Shown here one piece after another: positions 22,348 to 30,030 of a stretch of DNA of 34,216 nucleotides. Position 1 is the first letter of the stretch, and each line of letters opens with the position of its first letter. Position numbers and translations under genes: made by a program. Where the stretch lies: contig NZ_SUMC01000078.1 of assembly GCF_005047355.1 (NCBI RefSeq), forward strand, positions 1 through 34,216, in the 5' to 3' direction. The stretch is from Actinacidiphila oryziradicis. GTDB lineage: Bacteria; Actinomycetota; Actinomycetes; Streptomycetales; Streptomycetaceae. Under the pieces are notes generated by a model, which saw only the letters and a list, made by a program, of their open reading frames with translations, had not been told where the DNA came from and did no database searches.

Positions 22348-25300
22348 TTGCGCACCTCAGACAGAACAGGTTCCGCGGTCCGGCGAAGGATATCCCGCGG
22401 CTCCGCCGTGCTCGTCGCCGCCGCGCTGGCGGTCCTGGGCATCCAGGCACCGGTCCAGGCAGCGGGTGCCACCGCGGCGCCCGCTGCCGGGGCCGGCACC
22501 GTCGCCGGAAACGGTCCCATCCCCTACACATCCGCCTGTGCCGCCCCTAAGAAGGGCGAGTTCAGCTGCTTCGCCCTCCGCCGCACCGACGTCAAGCCGG
22601 TCCCGGGCCTGCGGGCCGCCACGGCCCTTCCGAGCGGATACGGGCCGGCCGATCTGCAGAGCGCCTACAACCTGCCCGCCGACGGCGGCGCGGGCCAGAC
22701 CATCGCAATCGTCGACGCCTACGACAACCCGACGGCCGAAGCGGACCTGGCCGTCTACCGACAGCAGTACGGCCTGACGCCCTGCACCACCGCCAACGGC
22801 TGCTTCAGCAAGGTCGACCAGCGAGGCGGCACCAACTACCCGGCGGCTGACACCGGTTGGGCCGGCGAGATATCACTCGACCTGGACATGGTCTCCGCGG
22901 CCGCGCCCAACGCCCACATCCTGCTCGTCGAGGGCGACGATTCGAGCTCCGAAGCCCTCGGCGCTAGCGTCGACGAGGCCGTCGCACTCGGCGCCAAGTT
23001 CGTCTCCAACTCCTACGGCACCGGCTATAACACCACGCCCGGCAGCGGCGAGGACCCCTCGGAGACGACCGCGCTCGACGCCTACTACAACCACCCGGGC
23101 GTCGCGGTCGTGGCGTCCTCCGGCGACTCCGCCTACGGCGTGGCCTATCCGGCGGCCTCGCAATACGTCACCTCCGTCGGCGGCACCGCCCTGGTCCGCG
23201 ACCAGAGCAGCACCGCCGGATGGTCGGAGTCGGCGTGGTCCGGCGCCGGATCCGGCTGCTCCCTCTACGAGCCCAAGCCGGCCTTCCAAATGGATACCGG
23301 CTGCGGCAACCGCGCGGTAGCCGACGTCTCCGCCGTCGCCGACCCGGCCACCGGCGTGGCGGTCTACCAGACCTACGGCAACAGCGGATGGGCGGTCTAC
23401 GGCGGCACCAGCGTCTCGTCCCCGATCATCGCGGGCGTGTACGCCGACGCGGGCACACCCGTCGCGGGCACGTACCCCAACTCCTACCCCTACGCGGCGG
23501 GGACCGGGCTCCACGACGTCACCCAGGGCAGCAACGGCAGTTGCACTCCCGCCTACCTGTGCACCGGCACCGCCGGCTACGACGGCCCCACCGGCCTCGG
23601 CACCCCGGACGGCCTGCAGGCTTTCCGCACCGGCCCGCACGGCAAGCTGTCCGGTACCGTCACCGACAGCGCCACCGGCAAGCCGATCCCCGGCGCCACC
23701 GTCACCGCCGGAACCGACGTCGCGCACGCCGACGCTCAGGGCAGCTACTCACTCACCCTCCCGGTCGGCAGTTACGACGTCACCGTCGATGCGTTCGGCT
23801 ACGCGACCGGCACCGCGAAGGGTGTGACCATTGCCGACGGCGCGGCTCTCACCCGGAACTTCCCTCTCACGCAGGTCCCCAGCCAGACCGTCTCGGGCAA
23901 AGTCACGGACGGCTCAGGCCACGGATGGCCGCTCTACGCCAAGATCACCGTCGACGGCGATCCCAGTTCCGTGTGGACCGACCCGGCCACCGGCGCCTAC
24001 CGGGTGACGCTGCCGCAGAACCAGGATTTCACGCTGCACGTCGCCGCGGTCTCGCCCGGCTACACCGCGGTCACCAAGACCCTCCACATCGGCGCCGCGC
24101 CGCAGTCCGTCGACCTCGCCATGACCGCCGACCCCTGGGTTGCCACGGCCCCCGGCTACGCCGTCCATCTGACGGGCTCCACTGAGACCTTCGACTCCAC
24201 CACCTCCGCGCCGCAGGGCTGGACCGTCACCAACGCGGCGGGCACCACCAACGGCTGGGAGTTCGACGACCCGGGTGCGTACGGCAACCACACGGGCGGC
24301 GACGGAGCGTTCGCCAGCGTCGACAGCCACCAGGCCGGAACGCAGGGGCACACGGACACCCAGCTGGTCAGCCCGGTGTACGACTTCACCGGGAAGACCT
24401 CCCCGGAACTCGCCTTCGACACCATGTACACGCTCAACCCCTACAGGCAGACGCTCGGGGTGGACGCCAGCGACGACGGCGGCGCCACCTGGACGAGTGT
24501 CTGGTCGCCGAGCGTGAACGCCGGCTACTACGCCGGACCGGACAAGGTCGAGGTCCCGCTCACCGACTTCGCCGGCAAGCCGGCCGTACAGCTGCGCTTC
24601 CGCTACACCTCCCTCTGGAGCTGGTACTGGGGAATTGACAACGTTTTCGTCGGGCAACGCGACTACTCGCCCACGCCGGGCGGCATGGTCGTCGGTACGG
24701 TGACGGACGCCAACACCGGCAAGGGCGCGGTCGACGCCACCGTCACCGACCGATACGACCCCACGGTGCACGCGACGGCAGTCGCCACCCCGGAGGACCC
24801 GAACCTCGGGGACGGCTTCTACTCCCTGTTCGCCCCTGGAACGGGCAAGCACAGCTTCACCGCGGTCAAGAGCGACTACACCGCTCTGTCCGAAAAGGTG
24901 AACGTGGCAGCTGACAGCACCACCTCAGCCTCCTACAAGCTCAGGACCGGACGACTGGAGATCACCCCGGGCTCGCTCGACGCGTCGGTCGGCTGGGGCA
25001 GGCAGGCGACCCGGAAGCTGAAGGTCAAGAACACCGGCAGCGCACCCGCCACGCTCAAGATAGGCGAGCAGTCCGGCGGCCTGCAGCCCAGCTCGGCCCA
25101 GGGCGCCCCGCTGCAGCGAATCAAGGGAGACTACCCACTGGGGTTCGTGGGGTCCCAGCCGCAGGCGGCCCCAACCGCCGCCAAGCCGTCCGCCGCCCCC
25201 TCCAGTGACGCCTGGCAGAGCGCTCCCAACCTGCCGCAGGTCCGGATGGACAATGTGTCCGACAGCTACCGCGGCAAGGTCTACTCGGCCTTCGGTGACG

Positions 25301-26550
25301 CCGGACTTTCCTTCGGCGGCGACACCAGCAGCAGCGATCTCTACGCCTTGGACCCGGTCGCCGGCACCTGGACCAAGCTGGCCAGCGCGGCGGACCCCCG
25401 GCAGGCCCCCGGGCACGGCTTCATCAACGGCAAGCTCTACGCCGCGGGCGGCTGGGGACCTGACGGCACAACCGATCCCAAACTGGAGATCTACGACCCC
25501 GTCTCCAACACCTGGACCACCGGCGCCCCCGAGCCCAAGCCGTACGCGGGAGCGGGCAGCGCCGTGCTCGACGGCAAGCTCTACCTGATCGGCGGCTGCG
25601 CCAGCGGCTGCGGCGTCACCGACGCCAGCGTGTACGACCCGGCCTCCGACAGCTGGAGCCAGATCGCTTCCTACCCGGAGCCCGTCTCCTGGTCGTCCTG
25701 CGCCGGCATCGAAGGAAAGGTCTACTGCGCCGGCGGCACCAACGACACCAGCGGCGAAAACAAGCACGCATACGTCTACGACCCGGCAGCCAACACCTGG
25801 TCCCAGCTGCCCGACATGCCCGTCGCGCTGTGGGCATCGGCCTACGCCTCCGCCAATGGCCTCCTGATGATCTCCAGCGGCGTCAGCGGGAACGCCCTCA
25901 CCAACCAGGGCTTCGCCTACGACCCGCAGACCGGCGCCTGGAGCACACTCCCGAACGCCAACACCGCGACCTACCGGGGCGGCGGCGCGCTCGGCTTCTA
26001 CAAGGTCGGCGGCGCCACCGGCGGCGTCACCCCCAGCACGGTCGTGGAGAACCTCCCGGGATACAGCGTGGACCCCACCGCCGACATCCCCTGGCTGAGC
26101 GAGAGCACCAAGCAACTGACCCTGCGGCCCGGCGCGAGCGCGACCGTCACGGTCACCCTGGATTCAGGGGTCCCGCAGATCACCCAGCCGGGCGACTACA
26201 GCGCCCAACTCGAATTCGGCACCAACACCCCCTACCTTCTGCCGGCAGCCCCGGTGACGCTGCACGTCTCGCCACCGAAGAACTGGGGCACAGTCACCGG
26301 AACGCTCTACGGCGCCACCGCTGACGGCGGCGCCGTGCCGCTGGCCGGCGCCACTGTCCAGATCACCGGCCAAACGAGGTCCTACACCCTCACCACCGAC
26401 GCCGTCGGCCACTACACCCTGTCACTGCTCGTCCCCGACAAGCCGCTGACCTTCGGCGTCTCCGCCGATGGCTACCAGCCGGTCGCGACCAGTGTGAAAC
26501 TCAAGAAGGGAGCCACTGTCACCCGGGACTTCACCCTCACTCACCAGTAG
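22348..26550 (+). CDS. Secreted S53 (sedolisin/kumamolisin) protease with kelch and CarboxypepD-regulatory-like domains
   Basis: I choose TTG 22348 because TAGGAG ends 7 nt upstream and a signal peptide begins there (twin-Arg-like RRRISRGSAVLVAAALAV ... VQAA); 1400 residues. The protease domain (about 90-425) has the full sedolisin set: Glu174 and Asp178 in GWAGEISLDLDM, oxyanion Asp260 in SSGDSAYG, Ser355 in GGTSVSSP, then the calcium-site region GYDGPTGLGTPDG. Unlike most S53 enzymes there is almost no propeptide (about 50 residues). After it come two carboxypeptidase-regulatory-like domains (about 430-600), a jelly-roll/MAM-like module (about 605-770), a third regulatory-like domain, an Ig-like linker, kelch repeats (about 950-1235: NTWTTGAPEP, DSWSQIASYP, NTWSQLPDMP), another Ig-like part and a last regulatory-like domain. 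It probably degrades extracellular protein at low pH (family knowledge) while the accessory domains bind substrate or cell wall. Confidence 0.9.
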   Translation: MRTSDRTGSAVRRRISRGSAVLVAAALAVLGIQAPVQAAGATAAPAAGAGTVAGNGPIPYTSACAAPKKGEFSCFALRRTDVKPVPGLRAATALPSGYGPADLQSAYNLPADGGAGQTIAIVDAYDNPTAEADLAVYRQQYGLTPCTTANGCFSKVDQRGGTNYPAADTGWAGEISLDLDMVSAAAPNAHILLVEGDDSSSEALGASVDEAVALGAKFVSNSYGTGYNTTPGSGEDPSETTALDAYYNHPGVAVVASSGDSAYGVAYPAASQYVTSVGGTALVRDQSSTAGWSESAWSGAGSGCSLYEPKPAFQMDTGCGNRAVADVSAVADPATGVAVYQTYGNSGWAVYGGTSVSSPIIAGVYADAGTPVAGTYPNSYPYAAGTGLHDVTQGSNGSCTPAYLCTGTAGYDGPTGLGTPDGLQAFRTGPHGKLSGTVTDSATGKPIPGATVTAGTDVAHADAQGSYSLTLPVGSYDVTVDAFGYATGTAKGVTIADGAALTRNFPLTQVPSQTVSGKVTDGSGHGWPLYAKITVDGDPSSVWTDPATGAYRVTLPQNQDFTLHVAAVSPGYTAVTKTLHIGAAPQSVDLAMTADPWVATAPGYAVHLTGSTETFDSTTSAPQGWTVTNAAGTTNGWEFDDPGAYGNHTGGDGAFASVDSHQAGTQGHTDTQLVSPVYDFTGKTSPELAFDTMYTLNPYRQTLGVDASDDGGATWTSVWSPSVNAGYYAGPDKVEVPLTDFAGKPAVQLRFRYTSLWSWYWGIDNVFVGQRDYSPTPGGMVVGTVTDANTGKGAVDATVTDRYDPTVHATAVATPEDPNLGDGFYSLFAPGTGKHSFTAVKSDYTALSEKVNVAADSTTSASYKLRTGRLEITPGSLDASVGWGRQATRKLKVKNTGSAPATLKIGEQSGGLQPSSAQGAPLQRIKGDYPLGFVGSQPQAAPTAAKPSAAPSSDAWQSAPNLPQVRMDNVSDSYRGKVYSAFGDAGLSFGGDTSSSDLYALDPVAGTWTKLASAADPRQAPGHGFINGKLYAAGGWGPDGTTDPKLEIYDPVSNTWTTGAPEPKPYAGAGSAVLDGKLYLIGGCASGCGVTDASVYDPASDSWSQIASYPEPVSWSSCAGIEGKVYCAGGTNDTSGENKHAYVYDPAANTWSQLPDMPVALWASAYASANGLLMISSGVSGNALTNQGFAYDPQTGAWSTLPNANTATYRGGGALGFYKVGGATGGVTPSTVVENLPGYSVDPTADIPWLSESTKQLTLRPGASATVTVTLDSGVPQITQPGDYSAQLEFGTNTPYLLPAAPVTLHVSPPKNWGTVTGTLYGATADGGAVPLAGATVQITGQTRSYTLTTDAVGHYTLSLLVPDKPLTFGVSADGYQPVATSVKLKKGATVTRDFTLTHQ

Positions 26551-26849
26551 CTCGACGACACCCCCGCACCTCCCGAGTCCCTGACACACAGCTCGCCGCG
26601 GCGTCAGCGGTCCGTCCAGCGGCGTACGAGCGAACTCCGTGCTCATGACCGCCCAGTCCCGCATCGAACTGGCTCAGATGTGGGGCGGCGGCCTGCTGGT
26701 CTTCGTGATCGCCATGCCGTCGGCCCGAACAGCCATGCTGTCCGGGCCGACGTCGTTAACGAACCGGCGCCCGGGATTCCCTACCAGAACCCGTGCCCAT
26801 AGCCGACGGGCGAAGAGATGCCCCCGACTCAACTCGCTCTGCGCCTCGG
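26551..26849. other. Intergenic stretch with terminator between converging genes
   Basis: Nothing coding is supported. It holds the hairpin at 26718-26752. Confidence 0.5.
26718..26752. terminator. Terminator between the protease and PIN toxin genes
   Basis: A 10-bp stem CGTCGGCCCG/CGGGCCGACG with an inner ACAG/CTGT pairing. It can serve both converging genes. Confidence 0.6.
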
Positions 26850-27263
26850 TTATACGGACACAAGGCGCACTCGGTCACCGCAGAGCTTTGTCATGTCGTC
26901 GACGTCGGAGGTGAGCAGCACGACGGGCCGCCGTTGCCGCAGCGCCATCTCGGCAACAGCGGCGTCGATGGCGTACTTGTGACCGTGCAGCCCGGCATTG
27001 ATCAGCAGGGCGGAGGCTGCCTTGGCCTCCTCGTCACCGACGGGCACAATCCGCACGCCCGACAGCACCCAGGCGAGCCGCGCCTTGTCAGTACGGCGAT
27101 GCGCAGCCTCAATGATGGTCAGCGCACTGATCACCGCCTCCATGCCCCTCTTACGGGCTTCGGCCACCAAGGCGACGACCGGCTCGTGATCACCAACGAG
27201 CTTCGACAAGCCCTCGCAGTCAAGAACCAGAGTGCCTTCATGGCTCAGCTTGCGGCGGGCCAC
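26850..27263 (-). CDS. PIN-domain toxin 1 (VapC-like)
   Basis: 137 residues. The PIN acidic cluster is visible: Asp in LVLDCEGLSKL (near residue 15), Glu in ALTIIEAAH, Asp in HGHKYAIDAAVAE, Asp in VVLLTSDVDDM. PIN toxins are Mg-dependent RNases, often cutting tRNA or rRNA. The start overlaps the antitoxin end by 19 nt, so the two are translationally coupled. The sequence is clearly related to PIN toxin 3 at 29600 (shared LDCE and LHGHKYAIDA blocks), but the antitoxins differ in sequence. Confidence 0.8.
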   Translation of the reverse strand: MARRKLSHEGTLVLDCEGLSKLVGDHEPVVALVAEARKRGMEAVISALTIIEAAHRRTDKARLAWVLSGVRIVPVGDEEAKAASALLINAGLHGHKYAIDAAVAEMALRQRRPVVLLTSDVDDMTKLCGDRVRLVSV

Positions 27264-27529
27264 TCGCCCTCCTCGGCAAACACCTCGTCGAAGATCTGGC
27301 TGGCCCGCTGCTGCTCCGGTCCGGAGATCGGCCCCTTGCGGCTTTCGTAGTCAGCCAGGTACTCGTCCAGGATCTGGCCCCGCAGCTCGCGCTCCACCGC
27401 CTCCGTGATGAAAGCGGAGAACTCCCTCTTGCCGACCCGACGGCGGATCGCCTCCGCCGTCCCCTCGGGAAGCGACAGGCTCACCCTGGTCGCGGGCCCC
27501 TCGCCAACGCTGTACGGAACCTCATCCAT
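27245..27529 (-). CDS. RHH-type antitoxin for PIN toxin 1
   Basis: ATG 27529 is chosen: TAAAGT (minus strand, 27542-27537) lies 7 nt upstream and no Shine-Dalgarno is present, suggesting a leaderless message. 94 residues. An N-terminal ribbon-helix-helix-like segment (RVSLSLPEGTAEAIRRRVGK, EFSAFITEAVERELR) would bind DNA; the acidic C-terminal part (LADYESRKGPISGPE ... AEEGEWPAAS) would bind the toxin. The upstream frame extension to 27610 runs into the arm-type repeats and is rejected. Confidence 0.75.
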   Translation of the reverse strand: MDEVPYSVGEGPATRVSLSLPEGTAEAIRRRVGKREFSAFITEAVERELRGQILDEYLADYESRKGPISGPEQQRASQIFDEVFAEEGEWPAAS

Positions 27530-27536
27530 GAATCCA

Positions 27537-27542
27537 ACTTTA
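27537..27542 (-). promoter_or_regulatory. -10 box of antitoxin 1, leaderless arrangement
   Basis: TAAAGT on the minus strand, 7 nt before ATG 27529. No good -35 box is visible at 17-18 bp, so the call is tentative. Confidence 0.4.
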
Positions 27543-27586
27543 TCAAACAAGTAGGAATTCGGCCTCACCGGCCCGGCCACCCCTTG

Positions 27587-27605
27587 GTTGCAGTTTTTGG
27601 CTGCA
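27587..27605. repeat. Arm-type repeat pair H (left of core 4)
   Basis: GTTGCA (27587-27592) and GCTGCA (27600-27605), 13 bp apart because of one extra T. It lies about 100 bp left of core 4. Confidence 0.45.
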
Positions 27606-27700
27606 TTCACCTTCGTTCAGCACTGTCCACAGCTCGACCGGCAGGCCGCTCCGCCGCGGGTCAGACGCCCCCCGATACACCCGAACCCCCGGACGGAGAC

Positions 27701-27753
27701 TTGGAAAGCGCGTGGGGGGCAACCCTCACGAGTTCGAATCTCGTATCCCCGCA
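27701..27753 (+). repeat. tRNA-Ser(GGA) 3' half, attachment core 4
   Basis: The same segment, but with a changed variable arm (GTGGGGGGCAACCCTC) and one base missing in the acceptor strand (ATCCCCGC for ATCCTCCGC). It is the most diverged of the four and therefore probably the oldest or least constrained. Confidence 0.8.
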
Positions 27754-27772
27754 CCCGCCCGACCAGGCGAAA

Positions 27773-27808
27773 CGAAGTGCCGGACCGTGATCGCGGTTCG
27801 GTACTTCG
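27773..27808 (+). terminator. Terminator after core 4
   Basis: A 15-bp stem with two G-U pairs (27773-27787 with 27794-27808), placed like the terminators after cores 1 and 3. Confidence 0.65.
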
Positions 27809-27818
27809 GCGTGCTCTG

Positions 27819-27836
27819 GTTGCGGTTTTGGTTGCA
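27819..27836. repeat. Arm-type repeat pair I (right of core 4)
   Basis: GTTGCG (27819-27824) and GTTGCA (27831-27836), 12 bp apart. The integrase expected to end here is absent. Confidence 0.5.
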
Positions 27837-28185
27837 TTTATATCGCGGCCGCTGCCCGGTGACGCGGCGCTGGCCGCCTACCGGGTGGTTCGCCTACCGC
27901 ATGGGCCTGCCGTCGCCGGGGAGTGGCCCGGCCCGCTCGACTTGTCCCCCGCAGGAGCTACAAGAATCTGTCCACCGTGGGGTGAAGTGCCGGTGGTATG
28001 CCCGCTCATACCGTTCCTGGCACACGTTGTCGCGGCACGCCAAGCGCGGCCGCGATCTGCCGTCGCCCAGGAAGGACAGCCTGATCATGTCTGCATCCGC
28101 CGTTCCGCCCGTCGTCTCCGACACCGCGCCGCGGCGCACGGACCGGGTGCGGCGGTGGGCGGTGCCGCCGGGTGGCTGAGGAACT
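27837..28185. other. Stretch without an intact gene
   Basis: A short plus-strand frame from ATG 28087 (MSASAVPPVVSDTAPRRTDR) with an AGGAAGGA site upstream looks like the N-terminus of a lost gene; it stops after 31 codons. The rest holds nothing I recognise, although the position right of core 4 is where an integrase would have been. Confidence 0.35.
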
Positions 28186-28629
28186 TCAGAGCGGAAAGTC
28201 GTCGGGCAGGACGCGGAAGGACTTGTGGCGGCCGAGGGGGCGTACGGCGCGGAAGTCCCGGCGGTCGAGGGTGAGGACGGCGTCGGTGCCGTATTCCGAT
28301 GCCAGGGCGACGTTCACCGCGTCGGCCAGGTCGAGGTTGAGCGCGGCGTACCGGCCTCTTACGGACTGCGCGGTCGCCAGGTGCCCCTCGGTGATCTCCG
28401 GTACGACGATTCGACTGAGCCGCATCCAGCGCCGGATGTCGTCGATCGCACTCACCGCAGCCTCACGACCCAGTTCACGCGTGGCAACGTGGTCGATCTC
28501 CGCAAGCAGCAAGGGGGACATGACGAGAAGACCGGCAGCCATGATCGCCTCGTTGGCCGCCTGATGTTCCGGGTGCGCAGAGTCGAGCGCAGCCAGCAGA
28601 CCCGAGGTGTCCGCAACGATGATGATCAC
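28186..28629 (-). CDS. vapC: PIN-domain toxin 2 (VapC family)
   Basis: 147 residues from GTG 28629, which overlaps the antitoxin stop by 4 nt (GTGA). Classical VapC acidic residues: Asp in VADTSGLLAALD (residue 6), Glu in LLLAEIDHV, Asp in LDLADAVNVAL and VLTLDRRDF. This is a different PIN branch from toxins 1 and 3. Predicted to be an RNase held inactive by its partner. Operon with the upstream antitoxin. Confidence 0.88.
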   Translation of the reverse strand: MIIIVADTSGLLAALDSAHPEHQAANEAIMAAGLLVMSPLLLAEIDHVATRELGREAAVSAIDDIRRWMRLSRIVVPEITEGHLATAQSVRGRYAALNLDLADAVNVALASEYGTDAVLTLDRRDFRAVRPLGRHKSFRVLPDDFPL

Positions 28630-28886
28630 GCGGCGGTTCCAGGCCGACTCTCCCGCTGGACGGCGTCAGCCACTGCGTTCCGCACGTCCTCCTTCGTCTG
28701 AGTACGACCGGACCCCTCGAAAGTGCGGGAGAACAGCGGCTCATCCCAAACCCGGTTAGCCATGGCAGCGAGATGAATACCCTGGCGGATGATCTCAGCT
28801 TCGCTGATGCCGCGACGCGCGGCCGCTTCCTTGATGATCGCGAGATCCTCAGGATCGGCGTAGACATTCGTTCGCTTCATAGACAT
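28626..28886 (-). CDS. RHH (CopG/Arc-type) antitoxin for PIN toxin 2
   Basis: 86 residues from ATG 28886 (MSMKRTNVYADPED); ATG 28880 is the alternative. The ribbon-helix-helix is clear: KRTNVYADPEDLAIIKEAAA, RRGISEAEIIRQGIHLAAMA. TATGGT lies exactly 6 nt before the start with no Shine-Dalgarno, so a leaderless message is likely. An 18-bp near-perfect palindrome (28904-28921) overlaps the promoter and is the presumed autoregulatory operator. Confidence 0.85.
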   Translation of the reverse strand: MSMKRTNVYADPEDLAIIKEAAARRGISEAEIIRQGIHLAAMANRVWDEPLFSRTFEGSGRTQTKEDVRNAVADAVQRESRPGTAA

Positions 28887-28892
28887 GTACCA

Positions 28893-28921
28893 ACCATAAC
28901 ACCTGTACCTTCGATGGTACA
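28893..28921 (-). promoter_or_regulatory. Leaderless promoter and operator of antitoxin 2
   Basis: -10 box TATGGT on the minus strand (28898-28893), 6 nt before the start codon. The palindrome TGTACCTTCGATGGTACA (28904-28921) has 6-bp arms TGTACC/GGTACA and overlaps the -35 position. Confidence 0.65.
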
Positions 28922-28924
28922 CGT

Positions 28925-29155
28925 TCAACGGCGAGCCTCTGGCCTGCGAGGCGGTACAAGGCGAGTACCTGCTGGTTCCGTCAGCGCCAGCCGGCCGCCG
29001 GTGAGCTGGGCGAGGCCGCCCGCCTGGAGCAGCATCGGCCAAGCGAAAGCGGCGATGGCTTCGCTCGGGTGGAAGCCAGCGCCGTCCAGGACACCCGCGA
29101 CTGCCTCGACGGTGGCCGCACCGGGGCGGCACGTCTTCTCACTGCAATCCGCCAC
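28925..29155 (-). pseudogene. Hypothetical actinobacterial protein, truncated copy 2
   Basis: SEKTCRPGAATVEAVAGVLD, GAGFHPSEAIAAFAWPMLLQ and AGGLAQLTGGRLALT repeat the core of the decayed gene at 15031-15408 almost word for word over about 165 bp. Both ends differ, so this is another broken copy of the same family rather than a simple extension. Confidence 0.6.
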
Positions 29156-29311
29156 TGGATGAGGCCAACGCGCGGCCGTTGCACTTCACGAGGCCATGAA
29201 AAGAGAGTCACCTGGCCGTGCCACGGGTCTCCCAATCCGGGTGGGCGATCACCACCGGGCGGACACAGCGGGAGTGCCCCGAAATACTGGTAAGGAGATC
29301 GACACCCGGAG

Positions 29312-29317
29312 TATGGT
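29312..29317 (+). promoter_or_regulatory. -10 box of antitoxin 3, leaderless arrangement
   Basis: TATGGT, 7 nt before ATG 29325. No convincing -35 box is seen. Confidence 0.45.
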
Positions 29318-29324
29318 CATCTGT

Positions 29325-29603
29325 ATGGCGACCAAGAAAGTAACCGTGACGATCCCCGAGGATCTCCTTGACGAAATCCGTGCGGAGGCGGCCGAGCGGG
29401 GCTTGTCTGCGTACGTCGCCGAAGCGCTGCGTTTCAAGCGCGACCGGGACCGGCTGCAGGAACTGGTCGATTGGCTGGAGGAGGAACACGGCCCGGTCAC
29501 CGAGGACGAGCGCACGGCGGCGCTGGAGGAACTGGACGACCTCGACGCCGAACACGACCGCCGCCGCGCCGCCAGGAAGAGCCGCGCTGGAGAGGCCGCG
29601 TGA
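29325..29603 (+). CDS. RHH-type antitoxin for PIN toxin 3
   Basis: 92 residues from ATG 29325 (MATKKVTVTIPEDLLDEIRA); ATG 29313 in the same frame is an alternative with a GGAG too close to it. The N-terminus is a ribbon-helix-helix (KVTVTIPEDLLDEIRAEAAE, RGLSAYVAEALRF); the C-terminal half is strongly charged and helical (LVDWLEEEHGPVTEDERT). It overlaps the toxin start by 4 nt (GTGA). Confidence 0.85.
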   Translation: MATKKVTVTIPEDLLDEIRAEAAERGLSAYVAEALRFKRDRDRLQELVDWLEEEHGPVTEDERTAALEELDDLDAEHDRRRAARKSRAGEAA

Positions 29604-30019
29604 CGAAGCGAAGCGGTGAGCACCGACCGCTGCGGATCTTCGTACTCGACTGCGAAGCCCTGTCCCTGGCCGTGCGCGGCGACCGGATGATGATCGCCCG
29701 GCTCGACCTCGCGGCCCGGGGCGAAGCCGAGGTGGTGACGTCCCCGATGACGCTGGTGGAGGCATACGACGGCAGGACCACCGAGCAACGCTGGGACTGG
29801 GTGCTCTCCCGCCTCAAAGTCGCCGACATCGGGAAGGACGAGGCCCGACAAGCCCGCCGGCTCCTGGCCGACATCAAACTGCACGGCCACAAATACGCGA
29901 TCGACGCCGTGCTCGCCGTCATCGCCCGACAGCAGAAGGGGCAGGTCACCGTCTTCACCTCGGACGTGGACGACCTGGAGAAACTGCTCCCGGCCAGGAT
30001 CGTCGTCAAGAAGGTGTGA
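29600..30019 (+). CDS. PIN-domain toxin 3 (VapC-like)
   Basis: 139 residues from GTG 29600. Acidic residues: Asp in FVLDCEALSL, Glu in MTLVEAYDG, Asp in HGHKYAIDAVLAV, Asp in VTVFTSDVDDLEKL. Closely related to PIN toxin 1 (26850-27263), for example LDCE, LHGHKYAIDA and TSDVDD blocks. Two related toxins with unlike antitoxins lie within 3 kb; whether they cross-talk is unknown. Arm-type repeats begin 12 bp after its stop codon. Confidence 0.85.
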   Translation: MTKRSGEHRPLRIFVLDCEALSLAVRGDRMMIARLDLAARGEAEVVTSPMTLVEAYDGRTTEQRWDWVLSRLKVADIGKDEARQARRLLADIKLHGHKYAIDAVLAVIARQQKGQVTVFTSDVDDLEKLLPARIVVKKV

Positions 30020-30030
30020 CCCTGCCTATG

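Noticed and set aside
22873..26115. Long antisense open frames opposite the S53 protease gene (for example 24925-26115, 396 codons)
   Set aside because: They are mirror images of GC-rich codons of the protease gene. They lack ribosome binding sites and read as Gly/Ala/Val/Arg-rich low-complexity protein with no recognisable domain.
2553..27753. Reading the four tRNA-Ser segments as functional tRNA genes
   Set aside because: Each begins in the anticodon loop; no D-arm or 5' acceptor strand precedes any of them, and two carry changes that would damage the T-loop or acceptor.
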